Below, piece by piece: positions 41,138 through 51,124 of a stretch of 64,000 nt of DNA. Under the pieces are notes generated by a model. It saw only the letters and a list, made by a program, of their open reading frames with translations, searched no databases and was not told where the DNA came from. The stretch covers positions 248,001 through 312,000 of the forward strand of contig NZ_JARXVH010000007.1 of the NCBI RefSeq assembly GCF_029892565.1. Direction: 5' to 3'. The translations under genes and the position numbers were made by a program. This DNA comes from Streptomyces pseudovenezuelae. GTDB taxonomy: Bacteria; Actinomycetota; Actinomycetes; Streptomycetales; Streptomycetaceae. The first letter of the stretch is position 1, and each line of letters begins with the position of its first letter.

Positions 41138-42016
41138 ATGAGCTTTGGGCAGCAGGGAGGACCCCCGTCCCAGTGGGATCCCTGGAAACCGCAATCGCAG
41201 CAGCCGTGGACCGACGGCGGCAGTGACGGCACCCCGGACTGGGCCGCACTCGCCGAGGCGTCCGAGACCCGCAACAGGAGACGGCGCCTGTTCTTCATAG
41301 GCGGCGGCGCGGTCGCCACGATCGCGATAGGCACCGCCGTCGCGATGGCCGTCGTGTCCTCCGACGGTGGCAACCAGGCCTCGGGCAACCCGTCCAACCT
41401 GCCCGCCAGCGCCTCCATCCCCAGCGGCAGCGCTGCGGCCCCGTCCTTCGAGCCGACCAGCGCCCCGCCGCCGCTGGACCCGAAGGAATTCATCGACAGC
41501 AAGGCCAAGGACACGGCCCCCCTCAGCGCGACGCTGCTCTTCCCGGGCACTCAGCTGACCATGGGCTCGGCCGTGTACAAGAAGGGCCCGACGGCCGACA
41601 CGAAGAACTGCGCCTCGGTCGCCCAGGGCACGCTCCCGAAGGTCCTCACCACGAGCGGCTGCACCAGCCTGATGCGGGTGACCTACGTCAAGGACGGCGT
41701 CGCGGTCACCGTCGGCGTGGCCGTCTTCGACACCGAGGCCAAGGCCCTCAAGGCCAAGGGCCAGGCGGACAAGAAGGGCTTCGTCAAGCCCCTCCTCGGC
41801 GGCGGCGTGAAGTCCTTCTGCGACTCGGCCCTGTGCCGCACGACCACCAACTCCTACGGCCGGTACGCCTACTTCACCATCGCCGGCTTCACCAACGCCA
41901 AGGACGTCACGGCCAAGGACACCAAGGTCTTCTCGACCGGCGACGACCTGGCGGAGTTCACCTTCCGCCAGATCCGCCGCCGCGGTGAGGCCCAGGCATC
42001 GGCAGCGGTCGGCTAG
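41138..42016 (+). CDS. Membrane-anchored protein with extracellular domain, function unknown
   Basis: 292 residues from ATG at 41138; an ATG three codons upstream is within the putative -10 box and less likely. A Gln/Pro/Trp-rich cytoplasmic part (GGPPSQWDPWKPQSQQPW) precedes a basic stretch (RNRRRRLFF), one membrane helix (FIGGGAVATIAIGTAVAMAV) and a Ser/Pro linker. The outer domain has two Cys pairs (NCASVAQGTL ... SGCTSLMRVTYV; FCDSALCRTTTNSYGRYAYF). No enzyme motif seen. It is convergent with truA, 10 bases apart, a position conserved beside the ribosomal cluster in Streptomyces. Confidence 0.88.
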   Translation: MSFGQQGGPPSQWDPWKPQSQQPWTDGGSDGTPDWAALAEASETRNRRRRLFFIGGGAVATIAIGTAVAMAVVSSDGGNQASGNPSNLPASASIPSGSAAAPSFEPTSAPPPLDPKEFIDSKAKDTAPLSATLLFPGTQLTMGSAVYKKGPTADTKNCASVAQGTLPKVLTTSGCTSLMRVTYVKDGVAVTVGVAVFDTEAKALKAKGQADKKGFVKPLLGGGVKSFCDSALCRTTTNSYGRYAYFTIAGFTNAKDVTAKDTKVFSTGDDLAEFTFRQIRRRGEAQASAAVG

Positions 42017-42026
42017 CCGGACCCGC

Positions 42027-42884
42027 TCAACAACACCCGGCCCCGGGCAGCGTCCGCTTGTTGCGCGCCTCCTTGCTGCGCGCGGCAAGCAGCTCGTCGG
42101 CCGGGTAACCGACCTCCTCCAGCGTCAGCCCGTGCGGCCGTACGACATGCACGGCCGAGTCCCGTACGCCGGCGGCCAGCACCTTGCCCGGCCAGTCCGG
42201 CGTGCGATGCCCGTCCCCCACGAACAGCAGCGCCCCGATCAGCGAGCGCACCATGTTGTGGCAGAACGCGTCGGCCCGCACGGTAGCGGTGACGATCCCG
42301 TCGTCACCGCGCGCAAGACCCAGCTCCTGCAACGTACGAATCGTGGTCGCCCCCTCCCGCTTCTTGCAGTAGGCCGCGAAGTCGTGCTCCCCCAGCAGCG
42401 CTTGAGCCGCCTCGTTCATGGCGTCGACATCAAGCGGCCAGTCGTGCCACAGGACATGCCCGCGCAGCAGCGGATCGACCCCACCCGGGTTGTCGGTGAC
42501 GCGATAGGCGTACCGCCGCCAGACAGCCGAGAACCGCGCGTTGAAGCCCGCTGGAGCCTCGCCGACCCTCCACACCCGCACATCCCTGGCCAACCGCCCC
42601 GCAAGCCGCTTCAGCAGCTTCTCGCGATGCTCGGCCCACACCTCCCCCGGCAGATCCACATGCGCCACCTGCCCCCGCGCATGCACCCCGGAGTCGGTCC
42701 GCCCGGCCACGGTCAACTCGTACGAGACCTCCCCCGACCGCGTAACGGTCCGCAACGCCTCCTCGATCTCCCCCTGCACAGTCCGCCGCCCCCCGGCCTG
42801 CTTGGCCCACCCGGAGAACGAGGTCCCGTCATAGGACAGATCGAGCCGAACGCGGACGAACCCGGGCTGTACTTCGTCACTCAC
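42027..42884 (-). CDS. truA: tRNA pseudouridine(38-40) synthase TruA
   Basis: 285 residues from ATG at 42884. It modifies positions 38-40 of the tRNA anticodon stem. The catalytic Asp is in TVAGRTDSGVHARGQVAHVD; RLDLSYDGTSFSGWAKQ at the N-terminus and HNMVRSLIGALLFVGDG near the C-terminus are typical. It follows rplQ but is separated from it by a U-tailed terminator and a dispersed repeat, so it may need its own promoter or read-through. Confidence 0.96.
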   Translation of the reverse strand: MSDEVQPGFVRVRLDLSYDGTSFSGWAKQAGGRRTVQGEIEEALRTVTRSGEVSYELTVAGRTDSGVHARGQVAHVDLPGEVWAEHREKLLKRLAGRLARDVRVWRVGEAPAGFNARFSAVWRRYAYRVTDNPGGVDPLLRGHVLWHDWPLDVDAMNEAAQALLGEHDFAAYCKKREGATTIRTLQELGLARGDDGIVTATVRADAFCHNMVRSLIGALLFVGDGHRTPDWPGKVLAAGVRDSAVHVVRPHGLTLEEVGYPADELLAARSKEARNKRTLPGAGCC

Positions 42885-42910
42885 ACCGAGATCCTCTCAG
42901 GAACACAAAA

Positions 42911-42941
42911 GCGGGCCCGTCCCAAGAAGGAACGGGCCCAC
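42911..42941 (-). terminator. Terminator after rplQ
   Basis: Minus-strand stem GTGGGCCCGTTCC / GGGACGGGCCCGC with a TTCTT loop, followed by TTTTGTG. Two G-U pairs make it fully paired in the minus RNA. It ends the alpha-operon block. Confidence 0.9.
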
Positions 42942-42944
42942 TGC

Positions 42945-43000
42945 CGCGCCCCGTAAGGGGCGCGGGGAACTGCGCGAGCAACCACAACGGCGCCGCAGTC
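42945..43000. repeat. Dispersed Streptomyces intergenic repeat (GGGGCGCGGGGAACTGCGCG type)
   Basis: Begins with the hairpin CGCGCCCC-GTAA-GGGGCGCG and runs on GGGAACTGCGCGAGCAACCA. It is a relative of the repeat at 36967-37040. It fills the space between rplQ and its terminator. Confidence 0.75.
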
Positions 43001-43011
43001 GAAGGACAGCC

Positions 43012-43524
43012 TTACGCGTCCTTGGACTCCTCGTCGTCCTTGGTCACGTCAACCTTGGCGTCCTCGACCTGAGTCTCCTCGGCCTTGGTCTCAACGGGAG
43101 CCTCGGCGTCCTTGGCGGCACGCTTGGTCGCGGCCTCGGCCTCACCCGTCGCAGCCTGTGCAACGGTCAGCGCCTCGACCAGCTCGATGACGGCCATGGG
43201 CGCGTTGTCGCCACGACGGTTACCGATCTTGGTGATACGGGTGTAGCCACCGGGACGGTTCTCGTAGCGCGGGCCGATCTCGGTGAAGAGCGTGTGGACG
43301 ACGCTCTTGTCCGTGATCACCTGGAGCACCTGACGGCGGTTGTGAAGGTCGCCCTTCTTGCCCTTGGTGACCAGACGCTCGGCGTACGGCCGCAGCTTGC
43401 GGGCCTTCGCCTCGGTGGTGGTGATACGGCCGTGCTCGAAGAGCGCCTTCGCGAGGTTCGCGAGAAGCAGCTTCTCGTGCGCGGCACTGCCGCCCAGACG
43501 GGCACCCTTGGTGGGCTTCGGCAT
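43012..43524 (-). CDS. rplQ: 50S ribosomal protein L17
   Basis: 170 residues. The first 120 are ordinary L17 (GARLGGSAAHEKLLLANLAK, RHGRITTTEAKARKLRPYAE-like segment, YTRITKIGNRRGDNAPMAVI). An Ala/Glu-rich tail of about 50 residues (ETKAEETQVEDAKVDVTKDD) is added, as in other Streptomyces. Last gene of the ribosomal block, 83 bases after rpoA. Confidence 0.97.
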   Translation of the reverse strand: MPKPTKGARLGGSAAHEKLLLANLAKALFEHGRITTTEAKARKLRPYAERLVTKGKKGDLHNRRQVLQVITDKSVVHTLFTEIGPRYENRPGGYTRITKIGNRRGDNAPMAVIELVEALTVAQAATGEAEAATKRAAKDAEAPVETKAEETQVEDAKVDVTKDDEESKDA

Positions 43525-43607
43525 GTCTTTCTCCTTGGTATCTGCCCCGGCCGTATCAGGTACCGGGGTCAGGACCCGATGAGCGGACGCTCACCGGCAA
43601 CAACCGA

Positions 43608-44630
43608 TCAGTACTGCTCGGTCTCCACGAAACCCGCGTCCACGTCGTCGTCGGCGCCGAAGGCGTCGGCAGCGGCCGTCGGGTCGAATCCGGGCGGGCT
43701 GTCCTTCAGGGCCAGGCCCATGCCGGCCAGCTTCGCCTTGACCTCGTCGATGGACTTCGCACCGAAGTTGCGGATGTCCAGGAGGTCGGCCTCGGAACGC
43801 GCCACGAGCTCACCCACGGAGTGGATGCCCTCGCGCTTGAGGCAGTTGTACGACCGAACGGTGAGCTCAAGCTCCTCGATCGGCAGGGCGAGATCAGCGG
43901 CAAGGGCGGCGTCCGTGGGGGACGGGCCCATGTCGATGCCCTCGGCGTCGATGTTCAGCTCGCGGGCGAGACCGAACAGCTCGACCAGGGTCTTACCGGC
44001 GGACGCCATGGCGTCGCGCGGCCGCATGGCCTGCTTCGTCTCGACGTCGACGATCAGCTTGTCGAAGTCGGTCCGCTGCTCGACACGGGTCGCCTCGACC
44101 TTGTACGTGACCTTCAGCACCGGGCTGTAGATGGAGTCGACCGGGATACGGCCGATCTCCTGACCGGCCTGCTTGTTCTGCACGGCGGAGACGTAGCCGC
44201 GGCCACGCTCGACCGTGAGCTCCATCTCCAGCTTGCCCTTGCCGTTGAGCGTGGCGAGGACGAGGTCGGGGTTGTGCACCTCGACACCGGCCGGGGGCGC
44301 GATGTCGGCGGCGGTGACCAGACCCGGGCCCTGCTTGCGCAGGTACATCACGACCGGCTCGTCGTGCTCCGAGGAGACGACCAGCTGCTTGATGTTGAGG
44401 ATCAGGTCGGTGACGTCCTCCTTGACGCCCGGCACGGTGGTGAACTCGTGCAGAACGCCGTCGATCCGGATGCTGGTGACAGCCGCACCGGGGATCGAGG
44501 AGAGGAGCGTACGACGCAGGGAGTTGCCGAGGGTGTAGCCGAAGCCCGGCTCCAGCGGCTCGATCACGAACCGGGAGCGGAACTCGTCGACGACCTCTTC
44601 GGTCAACGAGGGACGCTGAGCGATCAGCAT
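43608..44630 (-). CDS. rpoA: DNA-directed RNA polymerase subunit alpha
   Basis: 340 residues, normal. The N-terminal domain (SRFVIEPLEPGFGYTLGNSL, RRTLLSSIPGAAVTSIRIDG) dimerises and scaffolds the polymerase; the C-terminal domain (LTVRSYNCLKREGIHSVGEL, IRNFGAKSIDEVKAKLAGMG) contacts UP elements and activators. An acidic tail ends it (GADDDVDAGFVETEQY). It follows rpsK by 114 bases; no rpsD lies between them. Confidence 0.98.
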   Translation of the reverse strand: MLIAQRPSLTEEVVDEFRSRFVIEPLEPGFGYTLGNSLRRTLLSSIPGAAVTSIRIDGVLHEFTTVPGVKEDVTDLILNIKQLVVSSEHDEPVVMYLRKQGPGLVTAADIAPPAGVEVHNPDLVLATLNGKGKLEMELTVERGRGYVSAVQNKQAGQEIGRIPVDSIYSPVLKVTYKVEATRVEQRTDFDKLIVDVETKQAMRPRDAMASAGKTLVELFGLARELNIDAEGIDMGPSPTDAALAADLALPIEELELTVRSYNCLKREGIHSVGELVARSEADLLDIRNFGAKSIDEVKAKLAGMGLALKDSPPGFDPTAAADAFGADDDVDAGFVETEQY

Positions 44631-44744
44631 GAAGTGAATCCTTCAGTCATGGACACCCACTATTTGATGTCCTTGAGTACTGCAAGGGTACGGGCGGCAC
44701 AGCCTCGAAAGGCCATACCGCCCGAAACCTGAGACAACCGTGCG

Positions 44745-45149
44745 TCAGACGCGGCGGCGCTTGGGCGGACGGCAGCCGTTGTGCGGGGTGGGGGTGACGT
44801 CCTGGATGGAGCCGACCTCAAGACCGGTCGCCTGAAGCGAACGGATGGCCGTCTCGCGGCCCGAGCCCGGGCCCTTCACGAAGACGTCGACCTTGCGCAT
44901 GCCGTGCTCCTGCGCGCGACGGGCGGCCGACTCGGCGGCCATCTGCGCGGCGAAGGGGGTGGACTTGCGCGAGCCCTTGAAGCCGACGTGGCCGGCGGAG
45001 GCCCAGGAGATCACGTTGCCCGAGGGGTCCGTGATCGAGACGATGGTGTTGTTGAACGTGCTCTTGATGTGCGCGTGGCCGTGAGCGACGTTCTTCTTTT
45101 CCTTGCGGCGCACCTTCTTGGCAGCGCCCTGACGACCCTTGGGGGGCAT
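44745..45149 (-). CDS. rpsK: 30S ribosomal protein S11
   Basis: 134 residues. HGHAHIKSTFNNTIVSITDP, SWASAGHVGFKGSRKSTPFA and the C-terminal VTPTPHNGCRPPKRRRV are the S11 signature. It lies in the platform of the 30S subunit. Third gene of the alpha block (rpmJ, rpsM, rpsK, rpoA, rplQ). Confidence 0.98.
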   Translation of the reverse strand: MPPKGRQGAAKKVRRKEKKNVAHGHAHIKSTFNNTIVSITDPSGNVISWASAGHVGFKGSRKSTPFAAQMAAESAARRAQEHGMRKVDVFVKGPGSGRETAIRSLQATGLEVGSIQDVTPTPHNGCRPPKRRRV

Positions 45150-45218
45150 CTATAACTCCTACGGGGAGGTGGTCGGTCCTACAGCGAAGACCGCTGGTGA
45201 AGCGTTGTCCGCTGCGGA

Positions 45219-45599
45219 CTACTTCTTGCCCGGCTTCTTCTTGCCGGCGATGGCGCGACGCGGGCCCTTGCGGGTACGAGCGTTCGTGCTGGTGCGCTGA
45301 CCGCGGACGGGCAGACCACGACGGTGACGGAGACCCTGGTAGCAACCGATCTCGACCTTGCGGCGGATGTCGGCCTGGACCTCGCGACGGAGGTCACCCT
45401 CGGTCTTGATGTTGGCGTCGACGTACTCACGAATCGCGACGAGCTGCTCTTCCGAGAGGTCGCGAACACGGGTGTTGGGGTCGATGCCGGTCTCGGCCAG
45501 CGTCAGCTGGGAAAGGGTCCGGCCAATGCCGAACACGTAGGTGAGGGCGACCTCCACGCGCTTTTCGCGCGGGATGTCGACACCGGAAACGCGTGCCAT
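45219..45599 (-). CDS. rpsM: 30S ribosomal protein S13
   Basis: 126 residues. MARVSGVDIPREKRVEVALT, YVFGIGRTLSQ and RGLPVRGQRTSTNARTRKGP are typical; the basic tail ends AGKKKPGKK. S13 is in the head of the 30S subunit and contacts the P-site tRNA. 69 bases before rpsK. Confidence 0.98.
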   Translation of the reverse strand: MARVSGVDIPREKRVEVALTYVFGIGRTLSQLTLAETGIDPNTRVRDLSEEQLVAIREYVDANIKTEGDLRREVQADIRRKVEIGCYQGLRHRRGLPVRGQRTSTNARTRKGPRRAIAGKKKPGKK

Positions 45600-45812
45600 T
45601 CAATGGCTCCTGGTGATCTTCGGAGGTCTTCCACAGAACCGGTTCCCGGCCGCCGGCCCCTTCTGTCGGAAGGGTTGGTACGAAACGGGTCCCCAGCCTC
45701 CGAGCCGGGGGTGTCAGGCGCCTACTACGCCTGAGTCCTGCGTATGAACTTGCTTAGCTCGCGTCGCGCGAATCTCTGCGATGTCGATGCAGAGGGATCG
45801 GTCAGTCGTGCG

Positions 45813-45926
45813 TCAGCCCTGGCGCTGCTTGTGGCGCGGGTTCTCGCAGATGACCATGACCCGACCGTGACGGCGGATCACCCTGCACTTGTCGCAGATC
45901 TTCTTGACGCTCGGCTTGACCTTCAT
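45813..45926 (-). CDS. rpmJ: 50S ribosomal protein L36 (zinc-ribbon form)
   Basis: 37 residues, the normal size. MKVKPSVKKICDKCRVIRRH is followed by a Cys and a His (CENPRH), giving the C-x2-C...C...H zinc ribbon of the C+ form. The gene is between infA (29 bases) and rpsM (213 bases), its usual place. Confidence 0.97.
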   Translation of the reverse strand: MKVKPSVKKICDKCRVIRRHGRVMVICENPRHKQRQG

Positions 45927-45955
45927 GGGACTGAGGCTCTCCGAGTCAGAGGGAT

Positions 45956-46177
45956 CTACTTGTAGCGGTAGACGATCCGGCCACGCGTCAGGTCGTACGG
46001 AGACAGCTCCACCACGACCCGGTCGTCAGGGAGGATGCGGATGTAGTGCATACGCATCTTGCCGCTGATGTGTGCCAGGACCTGGTGGCCGTTCTGGAGC
46101 TCAACCTTGAACATGGCGTTCGGAAGAGACTCGACGACAGTGCCCTCGATCTCGATGGCACCTTGCTTCTTGGCCAC
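45956..46177 (-). CDS. infA: Translation initiation factor IF-1
   Basis: 73 residues, an OB-fold: KKQGAIEIEGTVVESLPNAM, FKVELQNGHQVLAHISGKMR, LSPYDLTRGRIVYRYK. It covers the ribosomal A site during initiation. It follows map by 152 bases. Confidence 0.98.
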   Translation of the reverse strand: MAKKQGAIEIEGTVVESLPNAMFKVELQNGHQVLAHISGKMRMHYIRILPDDRVVVELSPYDLTRGRIVYRYK

Positions 46178-46329
46178 GCTTCGCCCTTCGAATCGACTAC
46201 CTTGATCGACTCACGTGCGTTCCCCTGGGGGTGCATGCGGACATGCGGCTGCACGAGAGCCGACGAGTCAGTCTACGTCAGGCCACTCGGAAAGACGAAT
46301 CGAGGAAGGATGCCCCACCCGCATGATCG

Positions 46330-47166
46330 TTAAGCAAGAGGATCCGGCGCAGCCGTGATCCCGAGCTCCGCGAGCTTCGCCCTGCCGCCGTCCGGAGCCG
46401 TCAGGACCAGGGGCCCTTCCTCCGTCAGCGCGACCGAGTGCTCCCAGTGGGACGACCACGTGCCGTCCGTCGTGATGACCGTCCAGTCGTCGGCCAGGAC
46501 CTCGGTTTTCGGGGTGCCGAGGGACACCATCGGCTCGATCGCCAGGCAGAAGCCGGGGACCAGCTTGGGGCCCTTGCCGCGGCGCTTCTCGACGTAGTTC
46601 AGCAGGTGCGGGTCCATGTGCATCTCGGTGCCGATGCCGTGACCGCCGTAGTCCTCGACGATCCCGTACTTGCCGCCGCCCGGCTTCGGCTGCCGGCGGA
46701 TGTAGGTCTCGATGGCGCGGGAGACGTCGACCAGCCGGTTGCCGAGCTTCATCGCGGCGATGCCGGCCCACATCGACTCCTCGGTCACCCGGGACAGCTC
46801 GATCAGCTCCGGGGAGTGGCCCGAACCCACGAACGCGGTGTACGCCGCGTCGCCGTGCCAGCCGTCGATGATCGCGCCGCAGTCGATGGAGATGATGTCG
46901 CCGTCCTTGAGGACGACCTCGTCGGACGGGATGCCGTGCACGACCACCTCGTTCACGGAGGTGCAGATCGTGGCCGGGAAACCGCCGTAGCCAAGGAAGT
47001 TCGGCTTGGCGTCGTGCTCCGCGAGCACCTTGCGCGCCACCTGGTCCAGATCCTTGGTGGTGGCCCCGGGCACCGCCGCCTCGCGCGTGGCCGCGTGGAT
47101 GGCGGCGACGACCAGACCCGCCTCACGCATCTTGGCGATCTGCTCGGGGCTCTTGATCTGCACCAT
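46330..47166 (-). CDS. map: Type I methionine aminopeptidase
   Basis: 278 residues. Pita-bread fold with metal ligands in ISIDCGAIIDGWHGDAAYTA (two Asp), GHGIGTEMHMDP (His) and later Glu residues (AIEPMVSLG; VLTAPDGG region after WSSHWEHSVALTEEG). Removes the initiator Met from new proteins. There is no N-terminal zinc-finger extension (type Ia). It follows adk by 121 bases. Confidence 0.97.
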   Translation of the reverse strand: MVQIKSPEQIAKMREAGLVVAAIHAATREAAVPGATTKDLDQVARKVLAEHDAKPNFLGYGGFPATICTSVNEVVVHGIPSDEVVLKDGDIISIDCGAIIDGWHGDAAYTAFVGSGHSPELIELSRVTEESMWAGIAAMKLGNRLVDVSRAIETYIRRQPKPGGGKYGIVEDYGGHGIGTEMHMDPHLLNYVEKRRGKGPKLVPGFCLAIEPMVSLGTPKTEVLADDWTVITTDGTWSSHWEHSVALTEEGPLVLTAPDGGRAKLAELGITAAPDPLA

Positions 47167-47287
47167 GGGGGCCTGCGCTCTCCGTCACTCACGTCATTCG
47201 GTTACGTACACAACACTACGGCCGCGACGCCCTCGGTGCCCCGGACGAAGTCTGGGGGGAGGGCGTCACGGCCGGATCGGACTGCGA

Positions 47288-47949
47288 CTACTTGTCGTCG
47301 TCCTCGCGCTTGAGGGCCTTGAGGGCCCGCTGCGTGACCTCGTCCACCGGACCCATCGCCTCGATCGTCACCACGAGGCCCTGGACCTTGTAGTAGTCGA
47401 TGATCGGCTCGGTCTGGGTGTGGTAGACCTCGAGGCGCGTGCGGACCGTCGCCTCGGAGTCGTCGTCCCGCTGGTACAACTCGCCGCCGCAGACGTCACA
47501 GACGCCTTCCTTGGCCGGCTTCTTGTACGACACGTGGAAGACGTGCGCCGAGTCGTTGCGGCAGATGCGCCGACCGGCGATCCGCTTCACGACCTCTTCT
47601 TCCGGTGCCTCCAGATCCAGCACCGCGTCCAGCTTGATGCCCTCGGTCTTGAGGAGTTCGTCGAGCGCCTCGGCCTGCGAGACGTTGCGCGGGAAACCGT
47701 CCAGGAGGAAGCCGTTCTCCGCGTCGGCCTGCTCCATACGGTCCTTGGCCATCGCGATGGTCACCTCGTCGGGTACGAGGTTGCCGGCGTCCATGTAGGA
47801 CTTCGCGAGTTTCCCGAGCTCCGTCTGCTGGCTGATGTTGGCGCGGAACAGGTCACCCGTGGAGATGTGCGGGACGCGCAGCTTCTCGGCGAGCCGAGTG
47901 GCCTGCGTGCCCTTCCCGGCGCCCGGCGGCCCGACGAGGACGATTCGCA

Positions 47950-47950
<1 letters not shown>
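47288..47950 (-). CDS. adk: Adenylate kinase
   Basis: 220 residues from ATG at 47950, sharing one base with the secY stop (TGATG). The P-loop is GPPGAGKGTQATRLAE; DGFPRNVSQAEALDE and GRRICRNDSAHVFH follow. The LID is of the long type with CDVCGGELYQRDDD, so it may bind zinc through Cys residues. Interconverts AMP, ADP and ATP. Confidence 0.97.
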
Positions 47951-49263
<1,313 letters not shown>

Positions 49264-49382
49264 GGTGCCTCCTGCGACCCCCGCGCAACTGCGTCAAGGG
49301 TGACGGTCTTGAGGTTCGACGGATAGGAAAGAGAACAGCGCAGGCCACCTTACCGGCGACACCGCTTCCCTAGGAACGACCA

Positions 49383-49415
49383 ACCGGGGATACCCCGTTA
49401 TGAGGTATCCCCGGT
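49383..49415 (-). terminator. Hairpin between rplO and secY (attenuator or partial terminator)
   Basis: ACCGGGGATACC, 9-base loop, then the exact complement: 12 bp, 36 bases after the rplO stop. No U-tract follows. It could lower transcription into secY. Confidence 0.6.
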
Positions 49416-49450
49416 CGGGATCGTTCAAGTCATCGAGACGCCTGAGGTGT

Positions 49451-49906
49451 TCAGACGAGCTCGGTGACGGTGCCGCCGGCCGCGGTGATCTTCTCCTTGG
49501 CGGAACCGGAGACGGCATCCACCGTCACCTGCAACGCAACAGAGATCTCACCCTGGCCGAGGACCTTGACGAGGCTGTTCTTGCGAACAGCACCCTTGGC
49601 CACCAGACCCTCGACGGTCACCTCGCCACCCTCGGGGTAGAGAGCGGAGAGCTTGTCGAGGTTCACGACCTGGTACTCGGTCTTGAACGGGTTCCTGAAG
49701 CCCTTCAGCTTCGGAAGACGCATGTGGAGGGGCATCTGGCCACCCTCGAAGCGCTCCGGAACCTGGTAACGGGCCTTCGTACCCTTGGTGCCACGACCGG
49801 CCGTCTTGCCCTTCGACGCCTCACCACGACCGACACGGGTCTTGGCGGTCTTGGCGCCCGGGGCGGGACGGAGGTTGTGGATCTTGAGCGGGTTGTTCTC
49901 CGCCAT
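49451..49906 (-). CDS. rplO: 50S ribosomal protein L15
   Basis: 151 residues. NNPLKIHNLRPAPGAKTAKT, RVGRGEASKGKTAGRGTKGT and FEGGQMPLHMRLPKLKGFRN are the L15 glycine/lysine-rich core. 2 bases after rpmD. Confidence 0.98.
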   Translation of the reverse strand: MAENNPLKIHNLRPAPGAKTAKTRVGRGEASKGKTAGRGTKGTKARYQVPERFEGGQMPLHMRLPKLKGFRNPFKTEYQVVNLDKLSALYPEGGEVTVEGLVAKGAVRKNSLVKVLGQGEISVALQVTVDAVSGSAKEKITAAGGTVTELV

Positions 49907-49908
49907 GA

Positions 49909-50091
49909 TCAGTCGACCTCCTCGACCGTCACGAGGTGACGGACATGGCGAACCATGCCGCGGAACTCGGGGCGGTCCTCCTTGACGACCTGCGAGTTGA
50001 TGCCCTTGAGACCAAGGGAGCGCAGGGTGTCACGGTGGTTCTGCTTGCTGCCGATGTACGACTTCGTCTGCGTGATCCGGAGCTGTGCCAT
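49909..50091 (-). CDS. rpmD: 50S ribosomal protein L30
   Basis: 60 residues from ATG at 50091, sharing one base with the rpsE stop (TAATG). MAQLRITQTKSYIGSKQNHR and LRSLGLKGINSQVVKED are typical of the bacterial short form. Confidence 0.97.
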   Translation of the reverse strand: MAQLRITQTKSYIGSKQNHRDTLRSLGLKGINSQVVKEDRPEFRGMVRHVRHLVTVEEVD

Positions 50092-50699
50092 TACGCAGCA
50101 CCAGCCCCGGCACGCGCACGCAGCAGAGCCGCGGGAGCGACGTCCTCGAGGGGCAGACCACGGCGAGCCGCGATCTCCTCGGGACGCTGCAGACCCTTGA
50201 GGGCCGCCACGGTCGCGTGCACGATGTTGATCGCGTTCGACGAGCCGAGCGACTTCGACAGGATGTCGTGCACACCGGCGCACTCGAGCACGGCACGCAC
50301 CGGGCCACCGGCGATAACGCCGGTACCGGGGGAAGCAGGCTTGAGCAGGACGACGCCCGCGGCCTTCTCGCCCGTGATCGGGTGCGGGATGGTGCCCTGG
50401 ATACGGGGGACCTTGAAGAAGTGCTTCTTGGCCTCCTCAACACCCTTGGCGATGGCGGCCGGCACCTCCTTGGCCTTGCCGTAACCGACACCGACGGTGC
50501 CATCGCCATCGCCCACTACGACGAGCGCAGTGAAGCTGAAGCGACGACCACCCTTCACAACCTTGGCGACGCGGTTGATCGCGACAACGCGCTCAACGTA
50601 CGCGGTCTTCTCGGCGGCAGCTGCGCCGCCGTCACGGCCCTTCCGGTCCCGCCGCTCGCCGCCACCGGCACCGCCACCGCGGCGCTGGGGTCCAGCCAT
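50091..50699 (-). CDS. rpsE: 30S ribosomal protein S5
   Basis: 202 residues; longer than E. coli S5 because of a Gly/Arg-rich N-terminus (GPQRRGGGAGGGERRDRKGR). The core has YVERVVAINRVAKVVKGGRR and the decoding-site segment PASPGTGVIAGGPVRAVLEC. 38 bases after rplR. Confidence 0.98.
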   Translation of the reverse strand: MAGPQRRGGGAGGGERRDRKGRDGGAAAAEKTAYVERVVAINRVAKVVKGGRRFSFTALVVVGDGDGTVGVGYGKAKEVPAAIAKGVEEAKKHFFKVPRIQGTIPHPITGEKAAGVVLLKPASPGTGVIAGGPVRAVLECAGVHDILSKSLGSSNAINIVHATVAALKGLQRPEEIAARRGLPLEDVAPAALLRARAGAGAA

Positions 50700-50737
50700 T
50701 GGAATTACCTCTCTCTTTATCCGCTAGCTACGGCAGC

Positions 50738-51121
50738 TCAGAACTTGAGCCCGGCCTCGCGGGCGGCGTCCGCCAGAGCGGCGATGCGCCCGGCGTACTG
50801 GTTGCCACCGCGGTCGAATACAACAGCCTCGACACCGGCGGCCTTGGCACGCTCGGCGACCAGAGCGCCGACCTGCTTGGCCTGCGCGGACTTGTCACCC
50901 TCGCCGCCACGCACCGTGGTGTCCAGGGTGGACGCCGACGCCAGGGTGTGACCCTTGATGTCGTCGATCACCTGGGCCACGATGTGGCGGTTGGAGCGGG
51001 TAACGACCAGACGCGGACGCTCCGCCGTACCGTTGATGTGCTTACGGATCCGGATGTGACGGCGCTTGATCGCGGCGCGCTTGTAGGCGTCGCCCTTAAG
51101 GATCTTCTGTCCGTATGCCAT
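50738..51121 (-). CDS. rplR: 50S ribosomal protein L18
   Basis: 127 residues. AIKRRHIRIRKHINGTAERP, RLVVTRSNRHIVAQVIDD and VVFDRGGNQYAGRIAALADA are the 5S rRNA-binding L18 signature. 3 bases after rplF. Confidence 0.98.
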   Translation of the reverse strand: MAYGQKILKGDAYKRAAIKRRHIRIRKHINGTAERPRLVVTRSNRHIVAQVIDDIKGHTLASASTLDTTVRGGEGDKSAQAKQVGALVAERAKAAGVEAVVFDRGGNQYAGRIAALADAAREAGLKF

Positions 51122-51124
51122 GGC

